Assembly: GCA_963725315.1 (NCBI GenBank)
Contig: CAVRYA010000005.1
Span: 124,001 to 188,000, forward strand
Direction of reading: 5' to 3'
Length of the DNA stretch: 64,000 bases
DNA from: JBBRHQ01 sp963725315
Lineage (GTDB): Bacteria > Actinomycetota > Thermoleophilia > Solirubrobacterales > 70-9
In this document: piece by piece, positions 8,368 through 17,286 of the stretch
Layout of the letters: every line of letters begins with the position of its first letter
Numbering within the stretch: the first letter of the stretch is position 1
The notes under the pieces: generated by a model
What the model saw: the letters and a program-made list of their open reading frames with translations, nothing else
Databases searched by the model: none
Told to the model about the DNA's origin: nothing
Made by a program: the position numbers and the translations under genes

Positions 8368-9585
8368 ATGGGCATCGCGGGCATCGCCTGCCTGCTGGGG
8401 TGCGCCGTGCCGCTGGCGGCGCCGGGGACCGCCCTGGTCCCCTCCGCCTTCGGCGACGGGCCGGGCTGGCTGCTCGGGCTATTCGGGGACGGCACCGGGG
8501 TCGGCCCAGGGCCCTATCTCGTGCTCCTCTGCCTCGCCTTTGCCGCCTACCTCTGCGTGATCGTCGGCGCCGCGGCGCTGCCGGGGCGCCTGCTGTGGTC
8601 GGTGATCGCGGTGCTGATCGCCGCCTTCGCCCTGGCGCCGCCGCTGCTCTCGCAGGACGTCTTCAGCTACGTCTCCTATGCCCGGCTGGGCGTCGAGCAC
8701 GGGCTCAACCCCTACCTGCACATCCCCTCGGAGCGCCCCGGGGACCCCGCCTTCGCCCACCTCGGCTGGCCGGACTCGGTCAGCGCCTACGGGCCGCTGT
8801 TCACCCTGCTCAGCTACCCGCTCGGCTCGGTCGGGGTGCCGGTTGCACTGTGGGTGATGAAGGCCGCCTCGGCACTCTCGGTGCTGGGGGTCGCGGTGCT
8901 CGGCGCGCGCCTCGCGCCCGGGCGGGGACTGGATCCCCGGACGACCGCCGCGCTGATCGCGCTCAACCCCCTTGTCCTCGTCCACGTCGTCGGCGGCGCC
9001 CACAACGACGGGCTGATGATGCTGCTGGCGCTCGCCGGAGTCGCCGCTGTGCTCGCCCTGCGCGAGGGCGAGGGCGCCGTCGCGCTCCTTGCCTCGGCCG
9101 CGCTCAAGGTCTCGGCCGGCTTCGTGGCGCCGTTCGCGCTGATCGGGGCTGCCAGGCGGCGGCGCTTCTTGCTCGGCGCAGCCGTCGCGACCGCCACCCT
9201 CGCCGCCGCCGCAACGATCGCCTTCGGCCCCCACGCCTTCGACGCGATCGGCCTCGCCGGCGAGAACCAGGAGCGCGAGAGCCACCGCAGCCTCCCTCAC
9301 CTCGCCTCGCAGCTCACCGGCGTCAGCGCCGGCTTCACCCGCGCGGCCGCGCTGCTGCTCTACGCGCTCGCCTTCGCCTGGCTGCTGCGCTGGGCCTGGC
9401 GCGGGGCCGACTGGGTCCGGGCCGCCGGCTGGGCCGGCGTCGGGCTGCTTGCGGCAAGCAGCTGGGTGCTTCCCTGGTACGTGCTATGGCCGCTTCCCCT
9501 GGCGGCGCTCTCCAGGGACAGGCTGCTCGTCCTCGCCATGCTGGCCTTCACCGCCCTGCACCTCGCGACCCGGGTCCCCCTGTAG
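8368..9585 (+). CDS. polyprenol-phosphate-mannose-dependent mannosyltransferase-like membrane protein (MptB/GT87-like)
   Basis: A multi-pass glycosyltransferase of the GT-C fold, about 10-12 membrane segments in 405 residues. The first extracytoplasmic loop contains SQDVFSYVSYAR followed by HGLNPYLHIP and GWPDSVSAYGPLF, the acidic and aromatic pattern typical of MptB-like alpha-1,6-mannosyltransferases that extend lipid-linked glycans. Donor and product are inferred from the family. It starts 20 nt after the PBP gene, consistent with a wall/envelope operon. Its last 102 nt overlap the 3' end of the convergent flippase-like gene. Confidence 0.75.
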   Translation: MGIAGIACLLGCAVPLAAPGTALVPSAFGDGPGWLLGLFGDGTGVGPGPYLVLLCLAFAAYLCVIVGAAALPGRLLWSVIAVLIAAFALAPPLLSQDVFSYVSYARLGVEHGLNPYLHIPSERPGDPAFAHLGWPDSVSAYGPLFTLLSYPLGSVGVPVALWVMKAASALSVLGVAVLGARLAPGRGLDPRTTAALIALNPLVLVHVVGGAHNDGLMMLLALAGVAAVLALREGEGAVALLASAALKVSAGFVAPFALIGAARRRRFLLGAAVATATLAAAATIAFGPHAFDAIGLAGENQERESHRSLPHLASQLTGVSAGFTRAAALLLYALAFAWLLRWAWRGADWVRAAGWAGVGLLAASSWVLPWYVLWPLPLAALSRDRLLVLAMLAFTALHLATRVPL

Positions 9586-10602
9586 CGGTGGGCTCGCCGC
9601 GCCGGGGTGATCGCCGGCGGCGGCCTCCCTACGGGCGAGCAGGGTGACGACGCCGACGTAGATCAGCTCGACCACCGTCAGGGTCGCCCTGACCGCGATC
9701 GCGATCACGGCGCCGACCGCGAAGCTGCGGCTCGGGAGCGCGACCTTGACCGCCCAGGCGAAGGCGGCGTCGCGGACTCCGAGCCCGGCCGGAGCGACCA
9801 GGGTGACCGTCGCTGCGACCACTCCGAAGGCCTGCGCCGAGCCGACCACGAGCACCTTATCCGGCGGGATGTAGTGGACCGAACGGGCGGCGAAATAGAC
9901 ACCGGCCGAGGCCACCGTCCAGTTGAGGACGTAGAAGACGAGCATCGTGATCACCCCACGGAGGGGCAGCAGCTCGGGAAGCGGATCGCGGCCGAAGGCG
10001 CGGAGCAGCCGGGTCGAGAGCGGCCCGAAGACCGGCGGGCTGAGGATGACGATCGCCGCCGGGACGATCAGCAGCACCGCCCAGCGAAGCGGCTGGCCCT
10101 CGAGGTCGGGGTGGACGATCAGGAAGTAGGTGGCGAAGGCGACGCCAGATGCGGCCGAGAGCGCCTGCTCGTAGACGATGCTGGCCAGGGTTATCCGCCT
10201 GGGCACGCCGGCCCGCTCGGAGAGGACCAGGCGCCCGAGCAGATAGAGGACGCTCCCGGGCACATAGCGGGCCAGCAGAGGCTGACCCCAGGCCACCTGC
10301 GCCCGCACCGGCGAGAGCCTGTAGCCCAGGAAGCGCAGGATCAGGTCCCATCCGACCGCCCCCAGCACGTAGAAGAAGGGCAGGGTCGCGATCGCCGGGA
10401 GCAGCCAGATGAGGTCGAACTCGACCCCCTTCTGCTTCAGCTCCCCCCACTGGTCGATGACGGTGAGGACGAGGAAGCCGAAGATGACCACGGCGACCCC
10501 CAGCTGCAGGGCGATTCGCAGCGGCCGGCTGCTCGGCGGCCGGTTGCCGATCCGGGCACCGAGCTCCCCGAGGCGGTGCAGAAGTGGCTCATGGCGCTCC
10601 AC
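9484..10602 (-). CDS. YbhN/UPF0104-type integral membrane protein (lysylphosphatidylglycerol synthase TM-region fold)
   Basis: A 372-residue protein with about eight membrane helices and the conserved pattern of the LPG-synthase flippase fold: ARYVPGSVLYLLGR, an EQALSAASG helix and VTLVAPAGLGVRDAAF near the C-terminus. Relatives move or anchor lipid-linked glycans or aminoacyl-lipids. No aminoacyl-transferase domain is attached. It is convergent with, and overlaps by 102 nt, the mannosyltransferase gene; the Gly/Gln/Arg-rich tail within the overlap may reflect that constraint. A related but damaged gene lies at 32808. Confidence 0.78.
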   Translation of the reverse strand: MERHEPLLHRLGELGARIGNRPPSSRPLRIALQLGVAVVIFGFLVLTVIDQWGELKQKGVEFDLIWLLPAIATLPFFYVLGAVGWDLILRFLGYRLSPVRAQVAWGQPLLARYVPGSVLYLLGRLVLSERAGVPRRITLASIVYEQALSAASGVAFATYFLIVHPDLEGQPLRWAVLLIVPAAIVILSPPVFGPLSTRLLRAFGRDPLPELLPLRGVITMLVFYVLNWTVASAGVYFAARSVHYIPPDKVLVVGSAQAFGVVAATVTLVAPAGLGVRDAAFAWAVKVALPSRSFAVGAVIAIAVRATLTVVELIYVGVVTLLARREAAAGDHPGAASPPLQGDPGREVQGGEGQHGEDEQPVPGERRQGKRP

Positions 10603-10627
10603 GTGGCGCCTGACCTAGTGGTGAACG

Positions 10628-10683
10628 GCCGGCGCGTGTTAGCGCCGGCACAGGCATGTAAGGCGGCGAAGCCGCCGCAAGTG
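10628..10683 (+). repeat. two-hairpin intergenic repeat, copy A
   Basis: The first hairpin is GCCGGCGC/GCGCCGGC around a GTGTTA loop. A CACAGGCATGTAA linker follows, then the second hairpin GGCGGC-GAA-GCCGCC and GCAAGTG. It is in tandem with copy B and lies in the intergenic region between two divergent genes, so it is not simply a terminator. Confidence 0.75.
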
Positions 10684-10694
10684 ATTCCCGAAAT

Positions 10695-10754
10695 GCCGGC
10701 GCGGCTCACATGACGCCGGCACATGCATGTAAGGCGGCGAAGCCGCCGCAAGTG
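10695..10754 (+). repeat. two-hairpin intergenic repeat, copy B
   Basis: Direct repeat of copy A with a longer first loop: GCCGGCG, a 12-nt insert, then CGCCGGC. The linker is CACATGCATGTAA and the second hairpin plus GCAAGTG tail is identical to copy A. It ends about 50 nt before the thiL start, so it would be in the leader or promoter of thiL. Confidence 0.75.
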
Positions 10755-10803
10755 GTTCTCCTTGGGCCGGCGCTGTTCCCCCGAAGGCTCGACAATGCGC
10801 GGG

Positions 10804-11787
10804 ATGGGTGAGTTCGAGCTCCTCGCAAGGCTGCGCCGTCGCCTCCCTTCCCCCTCGGGGCGGCTGATCCTGGGCAGCGGCGACGATGCCGCGGTCACCG
10901 TGCCGGGCGGCGCGACCGCGACCTCGGTGGACGCCAGCGTCGACGGGGTCCACTTCCGCCGCGAGCAGATGACGCTGGCGGCGATCGGCCGCCGGGCGCT
11001 CGCCGTGGCGCTCTCCGATCTGGCCGCGATGGGAGCGGAGGCCGGCGAGGCCTACACGATCCTCGGTCTGCCTCCCGACCTCGGAGAGGACGAGGCGATC
11101 GAAATCCTCGAGGGGATGATCGGGCTCGCCTCCGAGCTGGACGTCACCCTCGCCGGAGGCGACCTGACGCGGGCACCGGCGCTCGGGCTCGGCGTCACCG
11201 TGGTCGGCCACGCTCCGGCGCCGGGGGACCTCGTCGCCAGGTCCGGCGCAGTCGCCGGGGACGTCCTCCTGTTGAGCGGGGAGATCGGGGGGGCGGCAGC
11301 CGGCCTGCTGCTCGCCGAGCGCCCTGAGCTCTCCAGCGCGGTGGCGGCCCAGACCGCGGAGCGGCTGCGCCGACGCCTGCTCGATCCCTCACCGCGGCTG
11401 GCCGAGGGAGCGACGCTGGCCGCCGCCGGGGCGACGGCGATGATCGACATCAGCGACGGGCTGGGGGCCGATGCCGGGCACTTGGCGGAGGCGAGCGGGG
11501 TCGGCCTGCGCATAGACGCCGACCTGCTCCCGGTCTCCGAGGGGGTCGATGCAGTCGCCAGGGCGGCCGGCCTCTCCGACGGTGCCGAGCTCGCGGTGTC
11601 GGGCGGCGAGGACTACGAGCTTCTCGCCAGCGTCCCCGGCGAGCGTGCCGAGGCCGCGGTCGAGGCCGTCCGCTCGACCGGCTGCGCGGTCTCCCGGATC
11701 GGGGAGGTCGTCGCCGGCGAGGGGGTCGAGATCAGCTCGGCGGATGGCCGCCGGCTGTCGCCGGGCGGCTATGACCAGCTGTCGTAG
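10804..11787 (+). CDS. thiL: thiamine-monophosphate kinase
   Basis: Phosphorylates thiamine monophosphate to the active cofactor thiamine pyrophosphate with ATP. The N-terminus GEFELLARL and the Mg/ATP motifs GSGDDAAV, SVDGVHF, GGDLTRAP, DISDGLGADA and SGGEDYELL are all present in order, so the enzyme looks complete (327 residues). ATG 10804 gives the usual MGEFELL start; an ATG at 10795 is also possible. No other thiamine gene is adjacent. Confidence 0.93.
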   Translation: MGEFELLARLRRRLPSPSGRLILGSGDDAAVTVPGGATATSVDASVDGVHFRREQMTLAAIGRRALAVALSDLAAMGAEAGEAYTILGLPPDLGEDEAIEILEGMIGLASELDVTLAGGDLTRAPALGLGVTVVGHAPAPGDLVARSGAVAGDVLLLSGEIGGAAAGLLLAERPELSSAVAAQTAERLRRRLLDPSPRLAEGATLAAAGATAMIDISDGLGADAGHLAEASGVGLRIDADLLPVSEGVDAVARAAGLSDGAELAVSGGEDYELLASVPGERAEAAVEAVRSTGCAVSRIGEVVAGEGVEISSADGRRLSPGGYDQLS

Positions 11788-11914
11788 TTCCGGTCAACCC
11801 GTTGACGAGGAAGGCGCGGAAGCCGCGGCGCTCCAGCATCGCCTGGGCGACGAGCTCGGGCTGCGGCTTGTAGTGGCCGGCCTCGACGAGGCTCTTGAGG
11901 TGGCGGGGCGACAT
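11732..11914 (-). CDS. small protein with FlgM-like anti-sigma-type helix
   Basis: A 60-residue protein that begins MSPRHLKSLVEAGHYKPQPE and continues LVAQAMLERRG. The Ile/Leu-x2-G-x-Y-x-P-x3-VA-x-AML pattern resembles the C-terminal sigma-binding helices of FlgM-type anti-sigma factors, but no flagellar gene is present. The start is supported by AGGAG 7 nt upstream of ATG 11914. Its 3' end overlaps the end of thiL by 56 nt on the opposite strand. The function is a guess; the existence of the gene is reasonably supported by the ribosome-binding site and composition. Confidence 0.45.
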   Translation of the reverse strand: MSPRHLKSLVEAGHYKPQPELVAQAMLERRGFRAFLVNGLTGTTTAGHSRPATAGGHPPS

Positions 11915-12129
11915 CCTTCTGCTCCTGACTGGCAACTTCTCTCCTTCCGGGCCCTATATCGGCTCGGAGAACCCGATCATTAGTAGTTGGTACTCGCACA
12001 TGCGTCCACGCACGGGGACAAACTTTGCACACCGCGCGGACGCCGTCTGTGGCCACCGCGCATTTTGCGATCGGAATCCACCCTTCTCGCCACCCACCCC
12101 CGGTTCTCCGGCGCCAAACTGAGGCGGCT

Positions 12130-13878
12130 CTAGCGCCTTGGCAGGGCGGACTCGGTACCGCCGAGGGAGCCCGGGCCCGCGTATGTGAGTGGCCCCCTGA
12201 CCCCGGCGCCGGCGGGGCCGGCGGCCTGGGCGCGCGGGCGGGTCAGCGCACTGGTCAGCACCGCCAGCAGGCAGCCGCCGAGCAGGCACAGCGGCGCCAG
12301 AGCCAGGGGGCCGAAATGGCGTCCGGTGAACATCAGCAGCAGCTGCCACGGCACCTCGAGGCCGACGCCGAGCCGGCTGCCCAGGGAAACCAGGGCGAGG
12401 GCTGGCACGACCAGGCCCGCGGCGCAGAGGACGATCACGGTTGTCGCCCGGCCCCGCATCTCCGGCGCCGCGGCGAGCAGCCAGAGGTGGGCGGTGGGCA
12501 CGAGCAGCAGCGCCAGGAACGGGTTGGCGATCCAGATCCCCACCGTCGCCAGCGCCAGGGCGGCCCCGATCACCGGGGCCGCCGCATCGGAGGACTCCTG
12601 TGGGAGGGAGAGGCGGCGGGCCAGGTGGACCATGGCGGCGAAGGCGGCGATCAGGACCAGCGAAGCCGCAGCCGCCCCGGCCCCGAAGCCGTAACGGGAG
12701 GGATCGAAGGGGAAGGACGGCGCCGGGATCAGCCCGACCAGGGCCATCAGGTAGGCGAGCAGCGCCGTGGCGAAGAACGGGATCATCCTGCTCAGCAGCC
12801 AGGCGGAAGCTGGCAGCAGCGCCTCGCCGCGCCGCGACGCCCTGGCCAGGGCGTCGATGGAGACGACCGCCACCGGCGCCAGCAGCGCGATCGCCAGCAG
12901 CGCGATCGCCCAGCCGGGGATCAGCTTGCCGGCAAGCGGAACGTAGGCGCCGGGGCCATGGACGAGTGGCTCGCTGCCGGCGTCCAGCGCCAGTGAAAGC
13001 GCCAGGGTGGCTCTCCCCACCCCACCGAGGGAGGCGATCGAGAGGTCCGCTGGGCGGTCCTGCGAAGGCGGCAGGGGAAGCTCGCCGGCGGAGGTGATCG
13101 TCAGGGCGTCGTGGCCGTCGCGGATCAGCGGAGCCTGATCGCCGATCCCGGCCGGGACGGCAAGGCGAAGGAGGCTGGAGATCGTCCCCTCGTGGAGCGC
13201 ATCGGAGGCACCAAGCTCGGTCTCGACCGCCTTCTGGGCGCTCTCGACGAGCTGGATCGAGGTGCTCTGAGGACCCGAGGAGAAGGGCACGACCAGTGGT
13301 CTCGATGGGTCCTTGGCGGCCGGTGCCGCGATCACAACCACCGCCTCGGCCGGCTCGGAGTCGAGGCTCGCCGCCAGCTGGCCGGCGCCGGCCGCGCCGT
13401 CGCTGGAGCCGTCGAGGGAAACGAGCTCGATCGACTTCGAGTGGTCCACCCCGCCGAAGGCGTCGGCGAGCTCGATCAGCGCCGCGGTCGCCGCGCCGCT
13501 GGAGACCGCGCAATCACCATCCCCGCAGTCTCTCGGCGCCGCGATCACGACCCGCTCGCTCGACTCTCCCGGAATCACCAGGGCGACGTTTCGGAGCGAA
13601 TCGCCGAAGCGCTGCTCGCTCACCTCGCCGCCCTCGACAGCGCGGAAGCGGCTGAGGACGAAATCTGCCGCCGCCTGATCGCCTGCGCCGCCCGGGCTTC
13701 GGTCCGGCGCCAGCTGCTGCAGCTCGCGCGCCAGGGCGGTGGCCCTGGCCGGGTCGAAGCTGTCGGCGGCGAAGTCGGTATGCAGGGGCTCCGGCCGGGA
13801 GACGACGGAGAAGAGCAGCACGAGGGCCGCGGCGAGGGCGGGGAGCAGCGCCAGTCGGTAGAGCGGCCAGCTGAGCAT
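12130..13878 (-). CDS. membrane protein with degenerate M28-peptidase-like ectodomain
   Basis: Residues 1-25 form a membrane anchor. Residues about 35-320 follow the M28 aminopeptidase layout (QQLAPDRSPGGAGD, ADFVLSRF, RVVIAAPRD, a GAATAALIELA helix, SLDGSSDGAAGAGQ). The metal ligands normally found in H-x-D, D-N-x-S-G and E-E motifs are replaced, so it is probably catalytically dead. About eight further membrane helices follow. ATG 13878 is preferred because it starts directly at the hydrophobic segment; ATG 13920 would leave 2 nt between this gene and the divergent response regulator. It may act as a binding or assembly factor. Confidence 0.72.
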   Translation of the reverse strand: MLSWPLYRLALLPALAAALVLLFSVVSRPEPLHTDFAADSFDPARATALARELQQLAPDRSPGGAGDQAAADFVLSRFRAVEGGEVSEQRFGDSLRNVALVIPGESSERVVIAAPRDCGDGDCAVSSGAATAALIELADAFGGVDHSKSIELVSLDGSSDGAAGAGQLAASLDSEPAEAVVVIAAPAAKDPSRPLVVPFSSGPQSTSIQLVESAQKAVETELGASDALHEGTISSLLRLAVPAGIGDQAPLIRDGHDALTITSAGELPLPPSQDRPADLSIASLGGVGRATLALSLALDAGSEPLVHGPGAYVPLAGKLIPGWAIALLAIALLAPVAVVSIDALARASRRGEALLPASAWLLSRMIPFFATALLAYLMALVGLIPAPSFPFDPSRYGFGAGAAAASLVLIAAFAAMVHLARRLSLPQESSDAAAPVIGAALALATVGIWIANPFLALLLVPTAHLWLLAAAPEMRGRATTVIVLCAAGLVVPALALVSLGSRLGVGLEVPWQLLLMFTGRHFGPLALAPLCLLGGCLLAVLTSALTRPRAQAAGPAGAGVRGPLTYAGPGSLGGTESALPRR

Positions 13879-13922
13879 CAAAGAGCAGGGAAGCAGAAAC
13901 CGCTGCGCTCTACCCTTCATCC

Positions 13923-14627
13923 ATGCCCGAGGGGTCCGCCCGAATCCTGCTCGTGGACGATGAGCAGTCGGTCCAGACCCTGCTCAGCTATCCGCTGCGA
14001 AAGGACGGGTACGAGGTCGTATCGGCGCTCGACGGCCAGGATGCGTTGCTGCAGTTCGCCGAGGGCGGCTTTGACCTCGTCATCCTCGACCTGATGCTAC
14101 CCAGGCTCGACGGGGTCGAGGTCTGCCGGCGGATGCGGGCCCGAAGCCAGGTTCCGATCATCATGCTGACTGCCAAGGGCGACGAGATGGACAAGGTCGC
14201 CGGCCTCGAGATGGGGGCCGACGACTACATAACCAAGCCGTTCTCGATGAGGGAGTTCCGCAGCCGCGTCAAGGCGGCCCTGCGGCGCTCCCGGATGCCG
14301 GGGGCCGACCCGGACGAAGAGCCGATCTCCAGCGGAGAGCTCGAGATCGACTTCGCCCGCCGGGCCGTCAGGGTGCGCGGAGAGGAGGCTCGGCTGACCT
14401 ACGTCGAGTTCGAGATCCTCGCGGCGCTGGCGCGTTCTCCCGGCAGGGTGCTGGGGCGGGAGAAGCTGCTCGAGCACGTCTGGGGGGACTCCGAGTTCCG
14501 CGATCCGCGGACGGTCGACGTGCACATCCGCCATCTGCGCGAGAAGCTCGAGAGCGAGCCCAAGCAGCCGGAGTACCTGTTCACGGTCAGGGGCGTCGGC
14601 TACCGCTTCCGCGAAGAGCGTCGGTGA
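13923..14627 (+). CDS. OmpR/PhoB-family two-component response regulator
   Basis: A DNA-binding regulator of 234 residues. The receiver domain has the acidic pair VDDEQ, phospho-acceptor Asp in VILDLMLP (about 55), MLTAKG and the switch lysine in TKPF. The C-terminal winged helix contains LTYVEFEILAAL, VDVHIRHLREK and VRGVGYRF. It overlaps the kinase gene by 4 nt (GTGA) and is the first of three coupled genes (regulator, kinase, HtrA-like protease), an arrangement seen in envelope-stress systems of Gram-positive bacteria. Targets are unknown. Confidence 0.93.
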   Translation: MPEGSARILLVDDEQSVQTLLSYPLRKDGYEVVSALDGQDALLQFAEGGFDLVILDLMLPRLDGVEVCRRMRARSQVPIIMLTAKGDEMDKVAGLEMGADDYITKPFSMREFRSRVKAALRRSRMPGADPDEEPISSGELEIDFARRAVRVRGEEARLTYVEFEILAALARSPGRVLGREKLLEHVWGDSEFRDPRTVDVHIRHLREKLESEPKQPEYLFTVRGVGYRFREERR

Positions 14628-16051
14628 GCCTCCGCACCCGCCTAGTCCTGCTCTTCCTGGCGATCACCGCGGCCGCCGTCGGCTTCGTCTACCTCTACGT
14701 CGTCCCCCAACTCCGCTCCAGCCTGACGGCCCAGAACCTCTCGCGGCTCGAGGACGAAAGCTCCCGGCAGGCCAGGCGCCTGCAGGACGCGATGGACCGG
14801 GGCCTCTCTCAGGCGCGGCTTGACGCGCTGCTGCGGGGGGTCTCGGAGATCACCGACTCGCGGGTGACGATCCTCGGGGTGCGCCGCGGAGAGCGCGTCC
14901 CGGCATTCGTCGTCGCCGATTCCAAGCTCGAGCGGAGCCCGCTGGGAAGCGGCTTCGACACGGCAACGGAGGCGGCCCGGGACGGCGGCGAGGCGGCCGG
15001 GGTCGACTCGCTCGCCGGGGTGCGGTCGGCCGAGGTCGCGGTGCCGATCCCGCGCGGCGACCCGGTCTGGATCGCGGTCTTCTCCGAGTCCCTGGCACGG
15101 GTCGAGGACAACGTCGCCCTGATCAAGCGCCAGATCCTGATCGCCGGGGGCATCGCCCTCGTCCTCGCGCTGATCGCCGGCTACTACGCGGCGCGGGCGC
15201 TGTCCCGGCGGCTGAGCCGGCTGGAAGGGGCCGCCCGCAAGGTCGCGGACGGGGATTTCGCGACCCCGATCCCGGTCGATTCCGCCGACGAGCTGGGGCA
15301 GCTCGCGCGGACCTTCAACGAGATGCAACGCCGCCTCGCCGACCTCGACAGCGCCCGCAAGCAGTTCATCGCCAACGCCTCGCACGAGCTGAGGACGCCG
15401 ATCTTCTCGCTCGGCGGCTTCGTCGAGCTGCTCGAGGAGGAGGATCCGGACCCGGCCGCCAGGGAGGAGTTCGTGCGCACGATGCGCCAGCAGGTCGAGC
15501 GGCTGACCAAGCTGACCACCGACCTGCTCGACCTCTCCCGCCTCGACGCCGGCGAGCTGGAGGTGTCGGCCGGGCCGGTCGACCTCGGCGTGCTGGCCCG
15601 GGAGGTGGCGAGGGAGTTCGGGCCCGCCGCCGACCGTCGCGGCTCGCGGCTCCAGGTGAGGAGCGCCGAGGAGCGCGCGCTGGCTCTCGCCGACCCCGAC
15701 CGGACCCGCCAGATCATCCGTATCCTCCTCGACAATGCCCTCACCCACACGCCCGAGGGCACGAAGGTGACCGTGACGACCTACAACGAGAACGACAGGG
15801 CCGCCCTGACCGTCTCCGACGAAGGGCCGGGAATCCCCAAGAGGGTGCAGCAGCGGATGTTCGAGCGCTTCTACACCGGCGACTCGGTCAGCGGCTCCGG
15901 CCTCGGCCTGGCGATCGCCCGCGAGCTCGCGCAACGCATGGAGGGGCGGATCGCGGTCACCTCGAGCAAGGGCTTCAACGCCTTCACCCTCGACCTCCCC
16001 CCGGCGACGGCGGCCCCCCATGGTGCCGCCGCGATAGAGGCGAAGGCGTGA
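14624..16051 (+). CDS. sensor histidine kinase (HAMP, HisKA, HATPase_c)
   Basis: Membrane sensor of 475 residues. TM1 is at about 8-28, then an extracytoplasmic sensor loop, TM2 at about 168-190 and a HAMP linker (RALSRRLSRLE). The dimerisation helix carries the phospho-His in NASHELRTPI (about 254). The ATP-binding domain has N (DNALTHTPEG), G1 (DEGPGIP) and G2 (GSGLGLAIA) boxes. The GTG start overlaps the regulator stop by 4 nt. It is the predicted partner of the adjacent regulator and is coupled to the downstream protease. Confidence 0.93.
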   Translation: MSLRTRLVLLFLAITAAAVGFVYLYVVPQLRSSLTAQNLSRLEDESSRQARRLQDAMDRGLSQARLDALLRGVSEITDSRVTILGVRRGERVPAFVVADSKLERSPLGSGFDTATEAARDGGEAAGVDSLAGVRSAEVAVPIPRGDPVWIAVFSESLARVEDNVALIKRQILIAGGIALVLALIAGYYAARALSRRLSRLEGAARKVADGDFATPIPVDSADELGQLARTFNEMQRRLADLDSARKQFIANASHELRTPIFSLGGFVELLEEEDPDPAAREEFVRTMRQQVERLTKLTTDLLDLSRLDAGELEVSAGPVDLGVLAREVAREFGPAADRRGSRLQVRSAEERALALADPDRTRQIIRILLDNALTHTPEGTKVTVTTYNENDRAALTVSDEGPGIPKRVQQRMFERFYTGDSVSGSGLGLAIARELAQRMEGRIAVTSSKGFNAFTLDLPPATAAPHGAAAIEAKA

Positions 16052-17268
16052 TCGGGGCCACCCGGCCCCCTGCGCGCGGCGCTCGGTCGCGCCCGAGGGC
16101 CGCGGCCGGCGCTCTGGCCTCGCTGCTGGCGATCGGGACGCTGCTCGCCGGATGCGGCGGCTCGGGCGGCGAGACGACCACGGTCACCGTGAAGTCGGGC
16201 GGCGCCGAGAAACCGACCAAGCAGATCGTCGTGGCGGCTGCCGATTCCGGATTCAACGCCGCCAAGGTCTTCAAGGAGGATTCGCCCGGCGTGGTCACGA
16301 TCCGCTCCATCTTCGGCGGCGGCTCAGGGCTCCTCTCGGGCGCCGCTGCCGCGGCAGAGGGTTCGGGCTTCGTCCTGGGCACGGACGGCGAGATCGTCAC
16401 CAACGCACACGTCGTGACCGAGGGCAGCGGCGGCAACCGCAGCGAGGCCGACCAGGTCTACGTCGAGTTCCCGGACCGCAACGTCGTCCCCGCGGACGTG
16501 GTCGGCTTCGACCCCTTCGCCGACGTCGCGCTGCTCAAGGTCGATCCAGGCGGACTCCAGATCCATCCGCTCGAGCTCGGTGACGATCACAGCCTGGTGG
16601 TCGGCCAGCCGGTCGCGGCGATCGGCAGCCCCTTCGGCGAGCAGCAGTCGCTCTCGGTCGGGGTCGTCTCGGCCACCGATCGCTCGGTCAAGTCCCTGAC
16701 CGAGTTCCAGATCGAGGGGGCGATCCAGACCGACGCCTCGATCAACCCCGGCAACTCCGGAGGGCCGCTGCTCGACGCGGCCGGGCGCGTCGTCGGCATC
16801 AACCAGCAGATCGAGACCCGCTCGGGGGCAAACGACGGCGTCGGCTTCGCGGTCCCGATCTCGGCGGTGAAGCACTCGATCGCGCAGTTGCGGGAGAACG
16901 GCGAGGCCAACTACGCCTACATCGGCGTCTCCAGCCAGGCGCTCTATCCCCAGCTCGCCGAGCGGCTCGGCCTCGACACCGATTCCGGCGGCCTGATAGC
17001 GGAGGTCGTCCCCGACGGGCCTGCCGACGACGCCGGGCTGAAGGGCGGCAGCGACCAGATCCGCTTCCAGGGCGGTGCCTACACGACCGGCGGCGACGTG
17101 ATCCTCTCCGTGGACGGCCAGCGGGTCGTCAGGCCCGACGACCTCGCCCGCCTGATCGCCTCCCACAGTCCAGGGGACAAGGTCACGCTCCGCGTCCTCC
17201 GCGACGGCCAGACCGAGGAGGTCGAGGTCACCCTCGGCACGCGCCCGACCAGCGTCTCCAGCGGCTGA
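16048..17268 (+). CDS. HtrA/DegP-like serine protease with PDZ domain, predicted lipoprotein
   Basis: An extracytoplasmic protease or chaperone for damaged envelope proteins. The N-terminus has a twin-arginine-poor signal with lipobox LLAGC (about residue 35). The trypsin-like domain has His in TNAHVV (about 119), Asp in ADVALLKV (about 159) and Ser in NPGNSGGPL (about 236), a complete triad. One PDZ domain follows, with GLIAEVVPDGPADDAGL and SVDGQRVVRPDDL. The GTG start overlaps the kinase stop by 4 nt, so the two-component system and protease are made together. Confidence 0.94.
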   Translation: MIGATRPPARGARSRPRAAAGALASLLAIGTLLAGCGGSGGETTTVTVKSGGAEKPTKQIVVAAADSGFNAAKVFKEDSPGVVTIRSIFGGGSGLLSGAAAAAEGSGFVLGTDGEIVTNAHVVTEGSGGNRSEADQVYVEFPDRNVVPADVVGFDPFADVALLKVDPGGLQIHPLELGDDHSLVVGQPVAAIGSPFGEQQSLSVGVVSATDRSVKSLTEFQIEGAIQTDASINPGNSGGPLLDAAGRVVGINQQIETRSGANDGVGFAVPISAVKHSIAQLRENGEANYAYIGVSSQALYPQLAERLGLDTDSGGLIAEVVPDGPADDAGLKGGSDQIRFQGGAYTTGGDVILSVDGQRVVRPDDLARLIASHSPGDKVTLRVLRDGQTEEVEVTLGTRPTSVSSG

Positions 17269-17286
17269 GAAGGAACCCCGGGACCC

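Noticed and set aside
8202..9647. Long plus-strand frame overlapping the mannosyltransferase
   Set aside because: Arg/Pro/Ala-rich out-of-frame reading; the overlapping frame gives clear membrane helices and the family motif.
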